From Sphingobacteriales bacterium 44-15 (GTDB lineage Bacteria; Bacteroidota; Bacteroidia; Chitinophagales; Chitinophagaceae), in contig MKWG01000037.1 of assembly GCA_001899685.1 (NCBI GenBank), forward strand, positions 345,651 to 409,650: a stretch of 64,000 bases of DNA. The letters run 5' to 3'. Below, in pieces: positions 26,290 through 34,320 of this stretch (the first letter of the stretch is position 1; each line of letters starts with the position of its first letter). The notes under the pieces were generated by a model. The model was given only the letters and a program-made list of their open reading frames with translations. It was not told the DNA's origin and ran no database searches. Made by a program: the position numbers and the translations under genes.

Positions 26290-28725
26290 TCATCCTTTGC
26301 CCTGTACATTAATATCATTATTGTCAATCCGCTTTAGTTCTTTTCGCTGTCTTTGCGCTCCGCCAAACTCCCAGTTTACGGTAAGCTTAACTGCCCGGTT
26401 GTAATAGCGGTTGTCTACTGAGGATATAAATGTGGGGCGTTGCTTCTCATCTGCCTGAGACACATATTTGGTAAACAGGTTAACGGCCGCCAGTGTAACC
26501 GTGAGCCTTGCTTTTTTAATTTCCTTTTTAGCGGCCAGGCTGTAATAATACCTGCGGCCAAGCGTACCCAATAAGGTTACCTGCCTGGTATCATATTCGC
26601 CAAAAGCCTGAACGGAAAAGCTACGCGGGAGCTTATAGGTGCTGTTCAGGTTGATCTCCGCCCCCCAACCGGAGCGGAGTATGCTAAGCGCCGTGCTGTT
26701 ATAATCAAAATAGTTGATGTTCACATTTCCGTTGGCAGTCCATCGTTCGGAAAGCTGGGCTGTTGACGACAGGTTAAGGCCAAACTGCCTGTTGGCAGCC
26801 AGATTTTGCTTGCTGGTGAATGATATGCCTTCAGCATTGGTCTCCATAAATTCAACAATAGCGTTGTTCGTTTGCTTCCAGAAGACGGAGGTATTCAAAA
26901 AAAAGGCTTTACCGGTATTCAAGCCGTAGGCAAGTTCTGCCTGGTGGGCGATCTCCGGCTGAAGCTCCGGATTACCGGATTGAATATTTTTCGGGTCACT
27001 GGCATTTACATTAGGATTGAGATCCCATATATAGGGCCGGGTCAGCCGCTTGGTATAGCTAAGCGTGAAAGTGCTGCTTTCATCCAGCTTTTTGGAAAGC
27101 GTGGCAGTGGGCACTACATTGAGGAACCGGTTGTCGAAGGCATTGCCGCTATATACAAAATTGCCTTTGATATAAGTAGCTTCCAGCCTTGCCCCTGATT
27201 CTACGAACCAGTTGCGTTGCAGGTTCAGCCTCAGCATAGCATAACCGGCCATTACATCCTGGCTGTACCTGAAATGGTCTGAACGATCAGGCTGGGGCGC
27301 CAGCGCATGTACATCCGATGGATCACTTGCTGATACGGCATAGCGGTTGCCTACATTACGCAGGATAAGCTTGGCTCCCGTTTCAAGGTGGAAAGTTCCC
27401 TTTGCATTGAGCGGGTGAACATAATCTGCCTGGAAGGTCCATTCCCTGTTTTGTGTTTTGCTGTTGTTGATCTCCCGGTAGAGCAGGTCTTTGCCGGCAG
27501 ATGTCTGTACCGCATCATAGTCCGACAGATCTCTTGAAGGGGAATTTTGCACCTGCAGTGTAACCTGTTGTCCTGCTCTTTTAAAATGCCTGTTATAAGC
27601 AAGGTTAATATCTGCTCCGAGGTAATTGCCGGCGCTGGCAATGTCCTGGAGGTATTGCTCGGTAATGCTGCCATCGGGCATGCTCACGATAGTCCCGGCA
27701 TGTCTGTAGTCGGGCCATTTGCCTGTCCACGCGTTGATGCCGAGACTTAGTTCGCTGGCATCATTGATGATATATTCAACGGTGAGATCGGCAGAGCCAT
27801 GTGGCGCCGCATTATCTTTTTCAATGGACTGCTGCAGCCGGTTAGTAACGGTAGTGCCGGAAAGGGTGTTCCTGTCTGTTATTTCTGCTGATTTCCGGCG
27901 CAGGCGATGCAGGTGACCGGCAAAGTTGATATTCCATTTTGCGCCGGATAATGACAGGCGGGGATTAAGCATTTGCTCCATATTGCTTACCGATGCTTCC
28001 AGGGTACCGCTCACGTCGCTTGTTCCCTTTTTGGTGAGGATATTGATAACGCCTGCGGCTCCTTCCGCGTCATACTTGGCCGAAGGCGTTGTAATGATCT
28101 CTACGGATTTGATCATATCCGCAGGCATCATGTTCAGGGCATCTGCTGCGCTGCGGGCCATCTGTCCGGAATATTTTCCATTCACGAGTATCTTAAGATT
28201 GCTGCTGCCCCGCATACTTACATTGCCCTGGGCATCCACGCTCAGCACCGGAGCTTTCCGCAGCACGTCGGCGGCAGTACCTCCTTTATTGCTGATATCA
28301 TTTTCCGCATTATATACCAGCATACCGGGTTTCTGATCCACCAGTCTTTTGCGGGAGGTAATGCGTACTTCCTGCAGGTAATCATTCCCGGGCGCAAGAA
28401 GAAGAACACCGAGATCCGCGAGCGTCGAGCCGATAGTTATCTCAAGCTCCCTGGTTTTGTACCCTACAAAACTTATTTCAAGCCTGTATTGCCCTTGTTG
28501 GGGAAGAGCGGTTTTAAAGGTCCCGTTTTCAAGAGAATAGGTAGAAGCAATATTGTTGTCAGCAGTATCAAACAGGCTGATGGTGGCATAGGCAACTGCC
28601 CTGGCAGTAGCAGAATCCCGGATAGTGCCCGTCGCAATATATGAAGAAGCGGTTTGCTGCGCTTCTGCTTGTAGTGTCCAGCCGGCAATTATCCATAGTA
28701 ACCATCCCTTTCGTTTAATATGCAT
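26290..28725 (-). CDS. TonB-dependent-receptor-type outer membrane protein (OMP_b-brl_3 family)
   Basis: Outer-membrane beta-barrel of 811 residues. A signal peptide ends near residue 22 (QAEAQQ). A carboxypeptidase-regulatory-like domain spans about 30-115 (TGTIRDSATARAVAYATISL). The plug-like part spans about 120-240 (DVLRKAPVLSVDAQGNVSMR, GVINILTKKG). A long barrel ends in VNWEFGG plus a short basic tail. It belongs to the outer-membrane receptor group with a C-terminal OMP_b-brl_3 barrel rather than to SusC, and no SusD partner is adjacent. Ligand unknown; uptake should depend on ExbBD-TonB. Confidence 0.9.
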   Translation of the reverse strand: MHIKRKGWLLWIIAGWTLQAEAQQTASSYIATGTIRDSATARAVAYATISLFDTADNNIASTYSLENGTFKTALPQQGQYRLEISFVGYKTRELEITIGSTLADLGVLLLAPGNDYLQEVRITSRKRLVDQKPGMLVYNAENDISNKGGTAADVLRKAPVLSVDAQGNVSMRGSSNLKILVNGKYSGQMARSAADALNMMPADMIKSVEIITTPSAKYDAEGAAGVINILTKKGTSDVSGTLEASVSNMEQMLNPRLSLSGAKWNINFAGHLHRLRRKSAEITDRNTLSGTTVTNRLQQSIEKDNAAPHGSADLTVEYIINDASELSLGINAWTGKWPDYRHAGTIVSMPDGSITEQYLQDIASAGNYLGADINLAYNRHFKRAGQQVTLQVQNSPSRDLSDYDAVQTSAGKDLLYREINNSKTQNREWTFQADYVHPLNAKGTFHLETGAKLILRNVGNRYAVSASDPSDVHALAPQPDRSDHFRYSQDVMAGYAMLRLNLQRNWFVESGARLEATYIKGNFVYSGNAFDNRFLNVVPTATLSKKLDESSTFTLSYTKRLTRPYIWDLNPNVNASDPKNIQSGNPELQPEIAHQAELAYGLNTGKAFFLNTSVFWKQTNNAIVEFMETNAEGISFTSKQNLAANRQFGLNLSSTAQLSERWTANGNVNINYFDYNSTALSILRSGWGAEINLNSTYKLPRSFSVQAFGEYDTRQVTLLGTLGRRYYYSLAAKKEIKKARLTVTLAAVNLFTKYVSQADEKQRPTFISSVDNRYYNRAVKLTVNWEFGGAQRQRKELKRIDNNDINVQGKG

Positions 28726-28908
28726 GTTCTGCTGTTTTTAGTCGCAAAGGCATTATACAGTATAAAATATTATTATCCCAGCCTCCGGTTTCCGGTTGGG
28801 TTTGCAAACATAGTATGAGTTGAATAATTCGAAGGACCTCTCAGGAAAAACAATTTATGCAATCGGGAATTAATGATGTGTGAGCCCGTAGGAGCGTTTT
28901 TGACTGTG

Positions 28909-29355
28909 TTACACCATTCGCGGAGGTGTTATCAATACGGGTATGGTGGCATGACGAATAATATATTCCGCAAGAGAGCCGGTGAGCATTCTCTCCAGCC
29001 CTGAACGGCCGTGCGTTCCCATAACGATCACATCTGCCTCCCATTCCTTCGCTATATTAAGGATCTCTTTTTCGGGAAACCCTTCCGGTGTAAAACGGTC
29101 TATGTGTTCCACCCCGTTGTACAACCGTATGAATTGCTCTATCGTTTTTTCGGCTTCGTTCAGCAAAACCATCTTGCTTTGTTCCGGCGTTATTCCCAGG
29201 TCGGCATTTACTACTTCTTTGGATTTGTTTACCACATACAACAGCCCGATGCTCGCTCTTAATTCATGCGCAAGTGAAAAGCCTGTCCTTGCGGCCTTCA
29301 TGGAATAAGCACTGTTGTCAATAGTTATCAGTATTCTTTTGTATTTCGCTTCCAT
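28909..29355 (-). CDS. UspA-family universal stress protein
   Basis: Cytoplasmic Usp-domain protein of 148 residues. It starts KRILITIDNSAYSMKAARTG and ends with the nucleotide-binding motif IVMGTHGRSGLERMLTGS followed by EYIIRHATIPVLI (G-2x-G-9x-G-S/T pattern). It is the last gene of the fluoride-responsive operon, 12 bases after crcB, so it may be induced with the fluoride exporters. A direct role in fluoride stress is inference. Confidence 0.92.
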   Translation of the reverse strand: MEAKYKRILITIDNSAYSMKAARTGFSLAHELRASIGLLYVVNKSKEVVNADLGITPEQSKMVLLNEAEKTIEQFIRLYNGVEHIDRFTPEGFPEKEILNIAKEWEADVIVMGTHGRSGLERMLTGSLAEYIIRHATIPVLITPPRMV

Positions 29356-29367
29356 ACAAAATAGTAT

Positions 29368-29736
29368 TTACTTAACGATATTCATTCCCCCTATGGTAGA
29401 GAATAAGCCTATGACCACGCTCAGCACGGTATACAAAATGAAATAAGTATAATTTCCCTGCCTGAATAAGCTGATGCTTTCATACGAAAAGCTGGAAAAA
29501 GTGGTATAGCCGCCGCAAAGACCGGTGATAAGAAAAAGCCTCCATTCCGATGTCAATGCAGCATACCTGCCGGAAAGGCCATACAGCAGCCCGATAACAA
29601 AACACCCGGTAATATTTACCAGGAATGTGCCTGCGGGAAAAGTAACGGTTACGAGCTTACTTATTCCAAGTTGCACCAGGTAGCGAAGTACGCTCCCTAT
29701 GCCGCCGCCCAGCCATATGATCAGTATTGCTTTCAC
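29368..29736 (-). CDS. crcB: CrcB/Fluc fluoride channel
   Basis: Small dual-topology fluoride channel of 122 residues with four membrane helices. Family motifs present: GGGIGSVLRYLVQLG at the N-terminus, GTFLVNITGCFVIG with the pore asparagine, and GLCGGYTTFSSFSYES with the phenylalanine-box and Na-binding-loop region. It lies 6 bases downstream of the DUF190-like gene. It exports fluoride passively, complementing the proton-coupled CLC-F of the same operon. Confidence 0.95.
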   Translation of the reverse strand: MKAILIIWLGGGIGSVLRYLVQLGISKLVTVTFPAGTFLVNITGCFVIGLLYGLSGRYAALTSEWRLFLITGLCGGYTTFSSFSYESISLFRQGNYTYFILYTVLSVVIGLFSTIGGMNIVK

Positions 29737-29742
29737 CTTTGA

Positions 29743-30111
29743 TTATTCTACGTCCCAGAATTCGACTTCTTTGTAAATAACGACTTTTTCCCGTAATGAA
29801 TCCCTGTGCCGTAAAAAAAATCTTTCCAGCTTCTCTCTTTTATCTACCAGCTCCACGCACATCGCCAGCTTTGAATTGTCTCCTTCCGCACTGAAAGAAA
29901 TGATCTTCCCGTCTGTGGTAAAGCTGGTGTGCGTGCTATGCGCAGCAGCATTGATGATGCCATCTTTCCTGGCTTCTTCAATGAGGTGCATATAGGTGGA
30001 TTTTGGGAACAGCTTTCGGAAAAGGCTCTTACTGCCATGTTGTACTTTGTGTGCCGGCGCTATGTAGATCTCCAACTTCCCTAACGAATGATGTTTGACT
30101 TTCTGGACCAT
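29743..30111 (-). CDS. DUF190-like protein of the fluoride operon
   Basis: A 122-residue soluble protein. Its central part ([17 protein letters not shown]) and the following strand pattern ([21 protein letters not shown]) resemble the DUF190 ferredoxin-like/PII-like fold. DUF190 genes are repeatedly found beside crcB, and the position between CLC-F and crcB supports the call. The start overlaps the end of the CLC-F gene by 31 bases, suggesting translational coupling. A regulatory or nucleotide-sensing role has been suggested for PII-like proteins, but nothing here proves it. Confidence 0.65.
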   Translation of the reverse strand: MVQKVKHHSLGKLEIYIAPAHKVQHGSKSLFRKLFPKSTYMHLIEEARKDGIINAAAHSTHTSFTTDGKIISFSAEGDNSKLAMCVELVDKREKLERFFLRHRDSLREKVVIYKEVEFWDVE

Positions 30112-31457
30112 GATTTTTTGTTTTTAATACGTTCCTGTCTTACTTTATGCAATGTCTCATTGGTATGATGATTTAGTTTGCTCACCTTGGAAACGCCGAT
30201 GCGTTGTGCATGATAAATGCCTGAATGCCCGCTGAAATAGTAAGCGGTAAAGCACGCTACCGCGTAATACAGCACATTATCTGCGCCGAAGAGTTCAATA
30301 CCCATGAAGGTGCAGGCGATGGGCGTATTGGTAGCCCCGGCAAATACAGCAATAAATCCCAGCCCTGCCATCAGATCAACCGGTGCCCCTGTTACTGTTG
30401 CAATAGTATTGCCGAGTGCTGCGCCAATAAAAAACAAAGGCGTTACTTCACCTCCTTTAAAACCTGTGCCGAGGGTAATAGCAGTAAACAGCAGCTTCCA
30501 CAACCAGCTAAAATAAGTAGCGCCTCCTTCCTTAAAGCAGGATACAATCGAAACTGCTTTTGGATCAGGATTGGTTACCCCCAGGCTTAAATAATCCTGT
30601 GTGCCGAGGATATAGGTAAATGCTATAATGGCAAGCCCGCCAATGGCAGGGATCAGCCATTTAATGCTGATCCACCGGTTGCAGTAATTTTTTATGGTAT
30701 GAGAAATTTCAGCGAACATGTATCCTGCAAGGCCGAAGGTCACACCGGCAATGATCGCCGTAATGAGCAGGAAAAAGTTGAAATGAAAAAAGCGCAGAAA
30801 TACAGTACCTGTTTCGGTAAAATCAATGTGGTATTGGGTGTGATGGATGCCCCATGCAGCGCATACAATATCTGCCAGCACACTGGCGATAAAGCAGGGC
30901 ATCAGCGCATCATGCTTTATCCTGCCCAATGCCAGCACTTCCAATGCAAAGATGACTCCTGTGATCGGCGTACCAAATACGGCGCCGAACCCTGCAGCTA
31001 TACCGGTCATGAGCAGCGTCCTGATATCCTCTTTCGATAATTTAAGCTTTTTGGCAAAAAACTGGGCAATGCTGCCGCCGATCTGCACTGCCGTACCTTC
31101 CCTGCCGGCAGAGCCGCCAAACAGATGCGTAATAACGGTAGTGAGCAATACCAGCGGCGCCATCCTGAATGGCACGCCGCCGCCAGGCTCGTGGATCTCA
31201 TCCATGATGAGATTATTGCCGCCTTCGGCATTCTTGCCTGAAACTTTGTATAAAAAGTAAATCAGTATCCCCGCCAGCGGCAGGAGGAGCAACAGCCACG
31301 GATTAGCGAACCGCAGGTTCATGGCTTTGTCAAGCAGCCATAAAAAAAGAGCAACAAGCGAACCCACCGTAACAGATACGGGTAATACTAATACCGTCCA
31401 TTTTACGAGATACGAAACAATAAAGAGATGTTCAAGAGAAGTCTTTAGCTTTTGCAT
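30081..31457 (-). CDS. CLC-F type fluoride/proton antiporter
   Basis: Member of the CLC chloride channel/transporter superfamily, 458 residues with the multi-helix CLC layout. The classical first motif GSGIP is replaced by G80-N-N-L-I in [11 protein letters not shown], and the second reads GREGT (118-122). To my knowledge this combination marks the fluoride-specific CLC-F clade rather than chloride transporters. The C-terminal motif region is [22 protein letters not shown] fluoride riboswitch in the leader and crcB downstream support fluoride export. No CBS domains are present; the C-terminus is basic. Confidence 0.88.
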   Translation of the reverse strand: MQKLKTSLEHLFIVSYLVKWTVLVLPVSVTVGSLVALFLWLLDKAMNLRFANPWLLLLLPLAGILIYFLYKVSGKNAEGGNNLIMDEIHEPGGGVPFRMAPLVLLTTVITHLFGGSAGREGTAVQIGGSIAQFFAKKLKLSKEDIRTLLMTGIAAGFGAVFGTPITGVIFALEVLALGRIKHDALMPCFIASVLADIVCAAWGIHHTQYHIDFTETGTVFLRFFHFNFFLLITAIIAGVTFGLAGYMFAEISHTIKNYCNRWISIKWLIPAIGGLAIIAFTYILGTQDYLSLGVTNPDPKAVSIVSCFKEGGATYFSWLWKLLFTAITLGTGFKGGEVTPLFFIGAALGNTIATVTGAPVDLMAGLGFIAVFAGATNTPIACTFMGIELFGADNVLYYAVACFTAYYFSGHSGIYHAQRIGVSKVSKLNHHTNETLHKVRQERIKNKKSWSRKSNIIR

Positions 31458-31502
31458 TCCTACAAATTATAACGTGAATGTTAATACAATATCGTATAAC
31501 CT

Positions 31503-31563
31503 GCAGGCGCCATCAGCCCAAAAAGATGAGCGGTTCAATTAGGAAGACACCATTTCCTTTTAG
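31503..31563 (-). promoter_or_regulatory. fluoride riboswitch (crcB motif)
   Basis: On the minus strand the leader contains, in order, AAAGGAAATGG, TTCC, AACCGC, GGGCTGATGGCGCCTGC. This reproduces the conserved skeleton of the fluoride riboswitch: the GG-GATGG 5' strand, the pseudoknot AACCGC and GCUGAUG followed by CCU. It starts a few bases after the predicted transcription start and ends about 45 bases before the CLC-F ATG. Expected action: fluoride binding turns the operon on. The sequence between it and the ATG is short and without a strong T-run terminator, so control may act on translation. Confidence 0.88.
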
Positions 31564-31570
31564 CAAAGTG

Positions 31571-31578
31571 CAAAAATA
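31571..31578 (-). promoter_or_regulatory. -7 promoter element of the fluoride operon
   Basis: On the minus strand this reads TATTTTTG, placing the transcription start near 31566, directly before the riboswitch. Confidence 0.6.
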
Positions 31579-31585
31579 GATATTT

Positions 31586-31733
31586 TATCATTGTTGTCCG
31601 ATTAAAAATATTTTGAAATCACTCAAACCCTTTGCAATAGAAGGAGGTGCTCCCTCTCCGCGAGGAGAGGGCTGGGGTGAGGCGATTAGCTGAAATTCAA
31701 ACGCTTATTACAATTTGTCGGACAATAGTGATA
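31586..31733. repeat. 148-bp inverted-repeat-bounded stretch in a divergent promoter region
   Basis: TATCATTGTTGTCCGA at the left and the reverse complement of TATCACTATTGTCCGA at the right form a 16-bp terminal inverted repeat with two mismatches. Inside, CCCTCTCCGCGAGGAGAGGG (31652-31671) is a perfect hairpin followed by GCTGGGGTGAGG, a word pair that looks like a dispersed repeat. The stretch could be a MITE remnant. It covers most of the gap between the fluoride operon and the acyltransferase gene (31458-31876), and no gene lies in it. Confidence 0.4.
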
Positions 31734-31784
31734 TTTTATATCACTAAATCGAGCGTATTTCAATTTTTCGCAAACGGAAACACG

Positions 31785-31804
31785 CAACGGATTGAAATCC
31801 GTTG
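31785..31804. promoter_or_regulatory. dyad upstream of the acyltransferase promoter
   Basis: CAACGGATT-GA-AATCCGTTG is a perfect 9-bp dyad. It ends 18 bases before the -7 element, overlapping the expected -33 region. It may be an operator or part of a dispersed repeat. Confidence 0.35.
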
Positions 31805-31822
31805 GAACAACCGGAGGGTTCT

Positions 31823-31830
31823 TATCTTTG
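31823..31830 (+). promoter_or_regulatory. -7 promoter element of the acyltransferase gene
   Basis: TATCTTTG, 46 bases before the chosen ATG. It lies inside the longer open frame that begins at 31802, so that upstream start is rejected. Confidence 0.6.
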
Positions 31831-31876
31831 GCGGCTATGGCGGTCAGCTTATTATTATAAGCTATTATTGATAAAT

Positions 31877-32962
31877 ATGAATATGCAAAAACCAGGGAAT
31901 GGCATTTTAGAAACCAGACAACACTTTGAGATCCTTGATGGCTTAAGAGGAGTAGCAGCACTATCTGTGGTAATTTTCCATTTTATGGAAATAGTATATA
32001 CCGACTATACTAAAAATTTTATAGGGCATGGTTTCCTGGCAGTGGATTTCTTTTTTTGTCTTTCCGGTTTTGTCATTGCCTATGCCTATGACAACAGGAT
32101 AAAGAAGATAGGTACATGGGAGTTTTTTAAATCAAGGCTGATACGGTTGCATCCCCTGATAGTATTGGGCACTGCGCTGGGGGTGCTGGCGCTCTTCTTT
32201 GATCCCTTTGGCGGGCAGGCGGATACCTACAGTGCCGGGAGGATCGTGTTATTATGCCTGGCTTCCCTTTTACTGATCCCTTTCCCGGTTATGCCGGACC
32301 GCGCTTTTAACCTGTTTGGATTCAATGCTCCTGCATGGTCATTGTTTTGGGAATATATAGCCAATATCGCGTATGCCCTTATATTGTCTAAAATGAGTAA
32401 ACGCTTTATGCTCCTCCTGCTGCTGGTTGCGGCGGCATCGCTTTGCTATACAGGGTATAGTGCCGGCAACCTGATGGGAGGATGGGGAAAGGATAGCTTT
32501 TGGGATGGCGGCGTCCGCGTCGCTTATTCTTTCTCTGCCGGGATGCTGGTATATCGTATGGGGCTTATTATCAAAACAAAGCTGGGATTCCTGTCAATGA
32601 CGGTATTGCTGGCACTACCTTTTATTATGCCCTGGTTTTCTTTGAACTGGCTGATCGAAGCGCTGGTCGTGCTGCTCTATTTTCCATTGATGGTGTCATT
32701 GGGAGCAGGAGCGCAGCTGAGCTCCCGGCTGCGGAAGATCTGTGTGTTTTCAGGAAAGATATCCTACCCGTTGTATATGACTCATTATGCCGTGATGTGG
32801 ATGTGGGGTAATTATTACAATAATCATAAGCCTGCTGCAGATCAGCTCTTCCTGATCATAATCCCGGCAGCATTGCTGCTGACAGGTTTTGCTTATATCG
32901 CAATGAAGTGGTATGACGAACCGGTGCGGAAATATCTGACGAGGAAGAGGGGTAAGGTATAA
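31877..32962 (+). CDS. membrane acyltransferase (acyltransferase 3 family)
   Basis: Integral membrane O-acyltransferase of 361 residues with about ten hydrophobic segments. The family signature FEILDGLRGVAALSVVIFHF (about residues 14-33) includes the catalytic histidine, and FLAVDFFFCLSGFVIAYAY with SRLIRLHPL follows. Proteins of this family acetylate or acylate sugars in exopolysaccharide, lipopolysaccharide or antibiotics. It stands alone with its own promoter, and no polysaccharide cluster is adjacent. Substrate unknown. Confidence 0.93.
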   Translation: MNMQKPGNGILETRQHFEILDGLRGVAALSVVIFHFMEIVYTDYTKNFIGHGFLAVDFFFCLSGFVIAYAYDNRIKKIGTWEFFKSRLIRLHPLIVLGTALGVLALFFDPFGGQADTYSAGRIVLLCLASLLLIPFPVMPDRAFNLFGFNAPAWSLFWEYIANIAYALILSKMSKRFMLLLLLVAAASLCYTGYSAGNLMGGWGKDSFWDGGVRVAYSFSAGMLVYRMGLIIKTKLGFLSMTVLLALPFIMPWFSLNWLIEALVVLLYFPLMVSLGAGAQLSSRLRKICVFSGKISYPLYMTHYAVMWMWGNYYNNHKPAADQLFLIIIPAALLLTGFAYIAMKWYDEPVRKYLTRKRGKV

Positions 32963-33024
32963 GGGGTAAGGATCAGCGGAGTAAAGTATAACCTTGAAAA
33001 CCTGAGACCTGCAACCTGTAACTT

Positions 33025-33090
33025 TCTCACGTCTCACTTTTCACGTTTGACCTTTCGCCTTTCACTATTCACCATTGCCTGTTCACCTCC
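33025..33090. repeat. dispersed intergenic CACGTCTC/CACGTTTG repeat
   Basis: CTCACGTCTCACTTTTCACGTTTGACC and then CACTATTCACCATTGCC repeat words found in at least ten other gaps. It is located between the acyltransferase stop and the fabD promoter. Confidence 0.5.
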
Positions 33091-33115
33091 CTATCACAAT
33101 TAGCCCCGCACTTAT

Positions 33116-33123
33116 TATATTTG
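33116..33123 (+). promoter_or_regulatory. -7 promoter element of fabD
   Basis: TATATTTG, 20 bases before the ATG. Full match to TAnnTTTG. Confidence 0.65.
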
Positions 33124-33143
33124 CCGCTATAAGCAAATAAACA

Positions 33144-34031
33144 ATGAAGCACGCATTTGTATTTCCAGGTCAGGGCTCACAATTTCCCGGGATGGGGAAA
33201 GCGCTTTTCGACAGCAATCCTGTGGCAAAAGATATGTTTGAGCAGGGCAATGCTATAGCCGGTTTCCGCATCTCAGATATTATGTTTAATGGGACAGAAG
33301 ATGATCTCAAGCAAACAAAAGTTACACAACCTGCAATTTTTTTACATTCCGTTATTTTATATAAAACGCTGAATGATGTGAAGCCTGATATGGTGGCAGG
33401 TCATTCTTTGGGAGAATTTTCGGCGCTGGTGGCTAACGGCGTTTTGTCTTTTGAAGACGGGTTACGATTAGTGAGAGTGAGAGCCAATGCCATGCAGAAA
33501 GCCTGCGAATCAAATCCGTCTTCTATGGCGGCGGTGCTTGCGCTCAATGATGCTAAAGTAGAAGAGGTATGTGCCGCTATACAGGAAGAAACCGGGGAAA
33601 TAGTGGTGCCCGCCAACTATAATTGCCCGGGACAATTAGTAATAAGCGGTTCCACCAAAGGCATTGAAATCGCCATACAACGTATGAAGGAAGCAGGTGC
33701 TAAAAGAGCATTGGCTTTACCTGTCGGCGGCGCCTTCCATTCTCCGTTGATGGCGCCGGCTAAGGTTGAGCTGGCGGCGGCTGTTGAAGCAACGGCTTTT
33801 AATACGCCTTCCTGCCCGGTATACCAGAATTTTACTGCTTCTGCAGTAACCGATCCCGTCTCTATCAAAAAGAATATCATCGATCAGTTGACCGGCGCCG
33901 TTAGATGGACGCAAAGCGTGCAACAAATGATAGCCGATGGCGCGGCGACCTTTACGGAAGTGGGCCCCGGGAAAGTATTGCAGGGGCTGATAGCAAAGAT
34001 TGATAAGAATGTAACTGTGGAAGGAGTGTAA
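33144..34031 (+). CDS. fabD: [acyl-carrier-protein] S-malonyltransferase
   Basis: Transfers malonyl from CoA to acyl carrier protein for fatty-acid elongation in the cytoplasm. The N-terminal HAFVFPGQGSQFPGMGKAL, the nucleophile elbow G86-H-S88-L-G, and H199 in GGAFHSPLM form the catalytic dyad. The conserved arginine lies in LRLVRVRANAMQ. The 295-residue length is normal. It is a stand-alone gene here; the rest of the fab genes are not in this window. Confidence 0.95.
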   Translation: MKHAFVFPGQGSQFPGMGKALFDSNPVAKDMFEQGNAIAGFRISDIMFNGTEDDLKQTKVTQPAIFLHSVILYKTLNDVKPDMVAGHSLGEFSALVANGVLSFEDGLRLVRVRANAMQKACESNPSSMAAVLALNDAKVEEVCAAIQEETGEIVVPANYNCPGQLVISGSTKGIEIAIQRMKEAGAKRALALPVGGAFHSPLMAPAKVELAAAVEATAFNTPSCPVYQNFTASAVTDPVSIKKNIIDQLTGAVRWTQSVQQMIADGAATFTEVGPGKVLQGLIAKIDKNVTVEGV

Positions 34032-34043
34032 ACAATTATTATT

Positions 34044-34169
34044 ATATAGCTGGCCGGAAAATATGAATATGGTATTAAACTCGAACCGTGCTATAACGGC
34101 AGGTATCACCTCAACCCGGCCAAAGCGGAGCTTATATATTTTCCTACTTTTGGGGAAGAAATGAAATGA
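34044..34169 (+). other. short open stretch after fabD, possible gene fragment
   Basis: After a stop, the frame reads LAGKYEYGIKLEPCYNGRYH and LNPAKAELIYFPTFGEEMK, then stops. It has no start codon in a useful place. The composition looks protein-like but I cannot match it to a family. The rest of the 289-bp gap before the LLM oxidoreductase holds only the promoter and dyad described below. Confidence 0.25.
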
Positions 34170-34238
34170 AAAAGATTTCGGTCAGAAATTAAGTTTGGAA
34201 CGGGATGCGCTATTATTGATTACCCACTTTCCTCTTGT

Positions 34239-34264
34239 ATACTGTCCATACAGGCCGACAGTAT
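34239..34264. promoter_or_regulatory. inverted repeat upstream of the LLM oxidoreductase promoter
   Basis: ATACTGTC and GACAGTAT form an 8-bp perfect inverted repeat with a 10-base spacer. It sits just upstream of the expected -33 region, a position suited to an activator or repressor. The overall form resembles HxlR/MarR-type operators, which is only a guess. Confidence 0.4.
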
Positions 34265-34286
34265 GATCATACCGGCATAACTGCAA

Positions 34287-34294
34287 TATCTTTG
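34287..34294 (+). promoter_or_regulatory. -7 promoter element of the LLM oxidoreductase gene
   Basis: TATCTTTG, 26 bases before the ATG. Confidence 0.6.
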
Positions 34295-34320
34295 TATTTG
34301 TTTTTAACCAATTTCAGGAT

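Noticed and set aside
27973..28644. 223-codon plus-strand frame inside the outer-membrane receptor gene
   Set aside because: The minus-strand receptor has clear domains through this whole interval; the antisense frame has none.
30081..31457. Ordinary chloride channel
   Set aside because: The selectivity motifs GNNLI and GREGT and the fluoride riboswitch point to the fluoride-specific branch.
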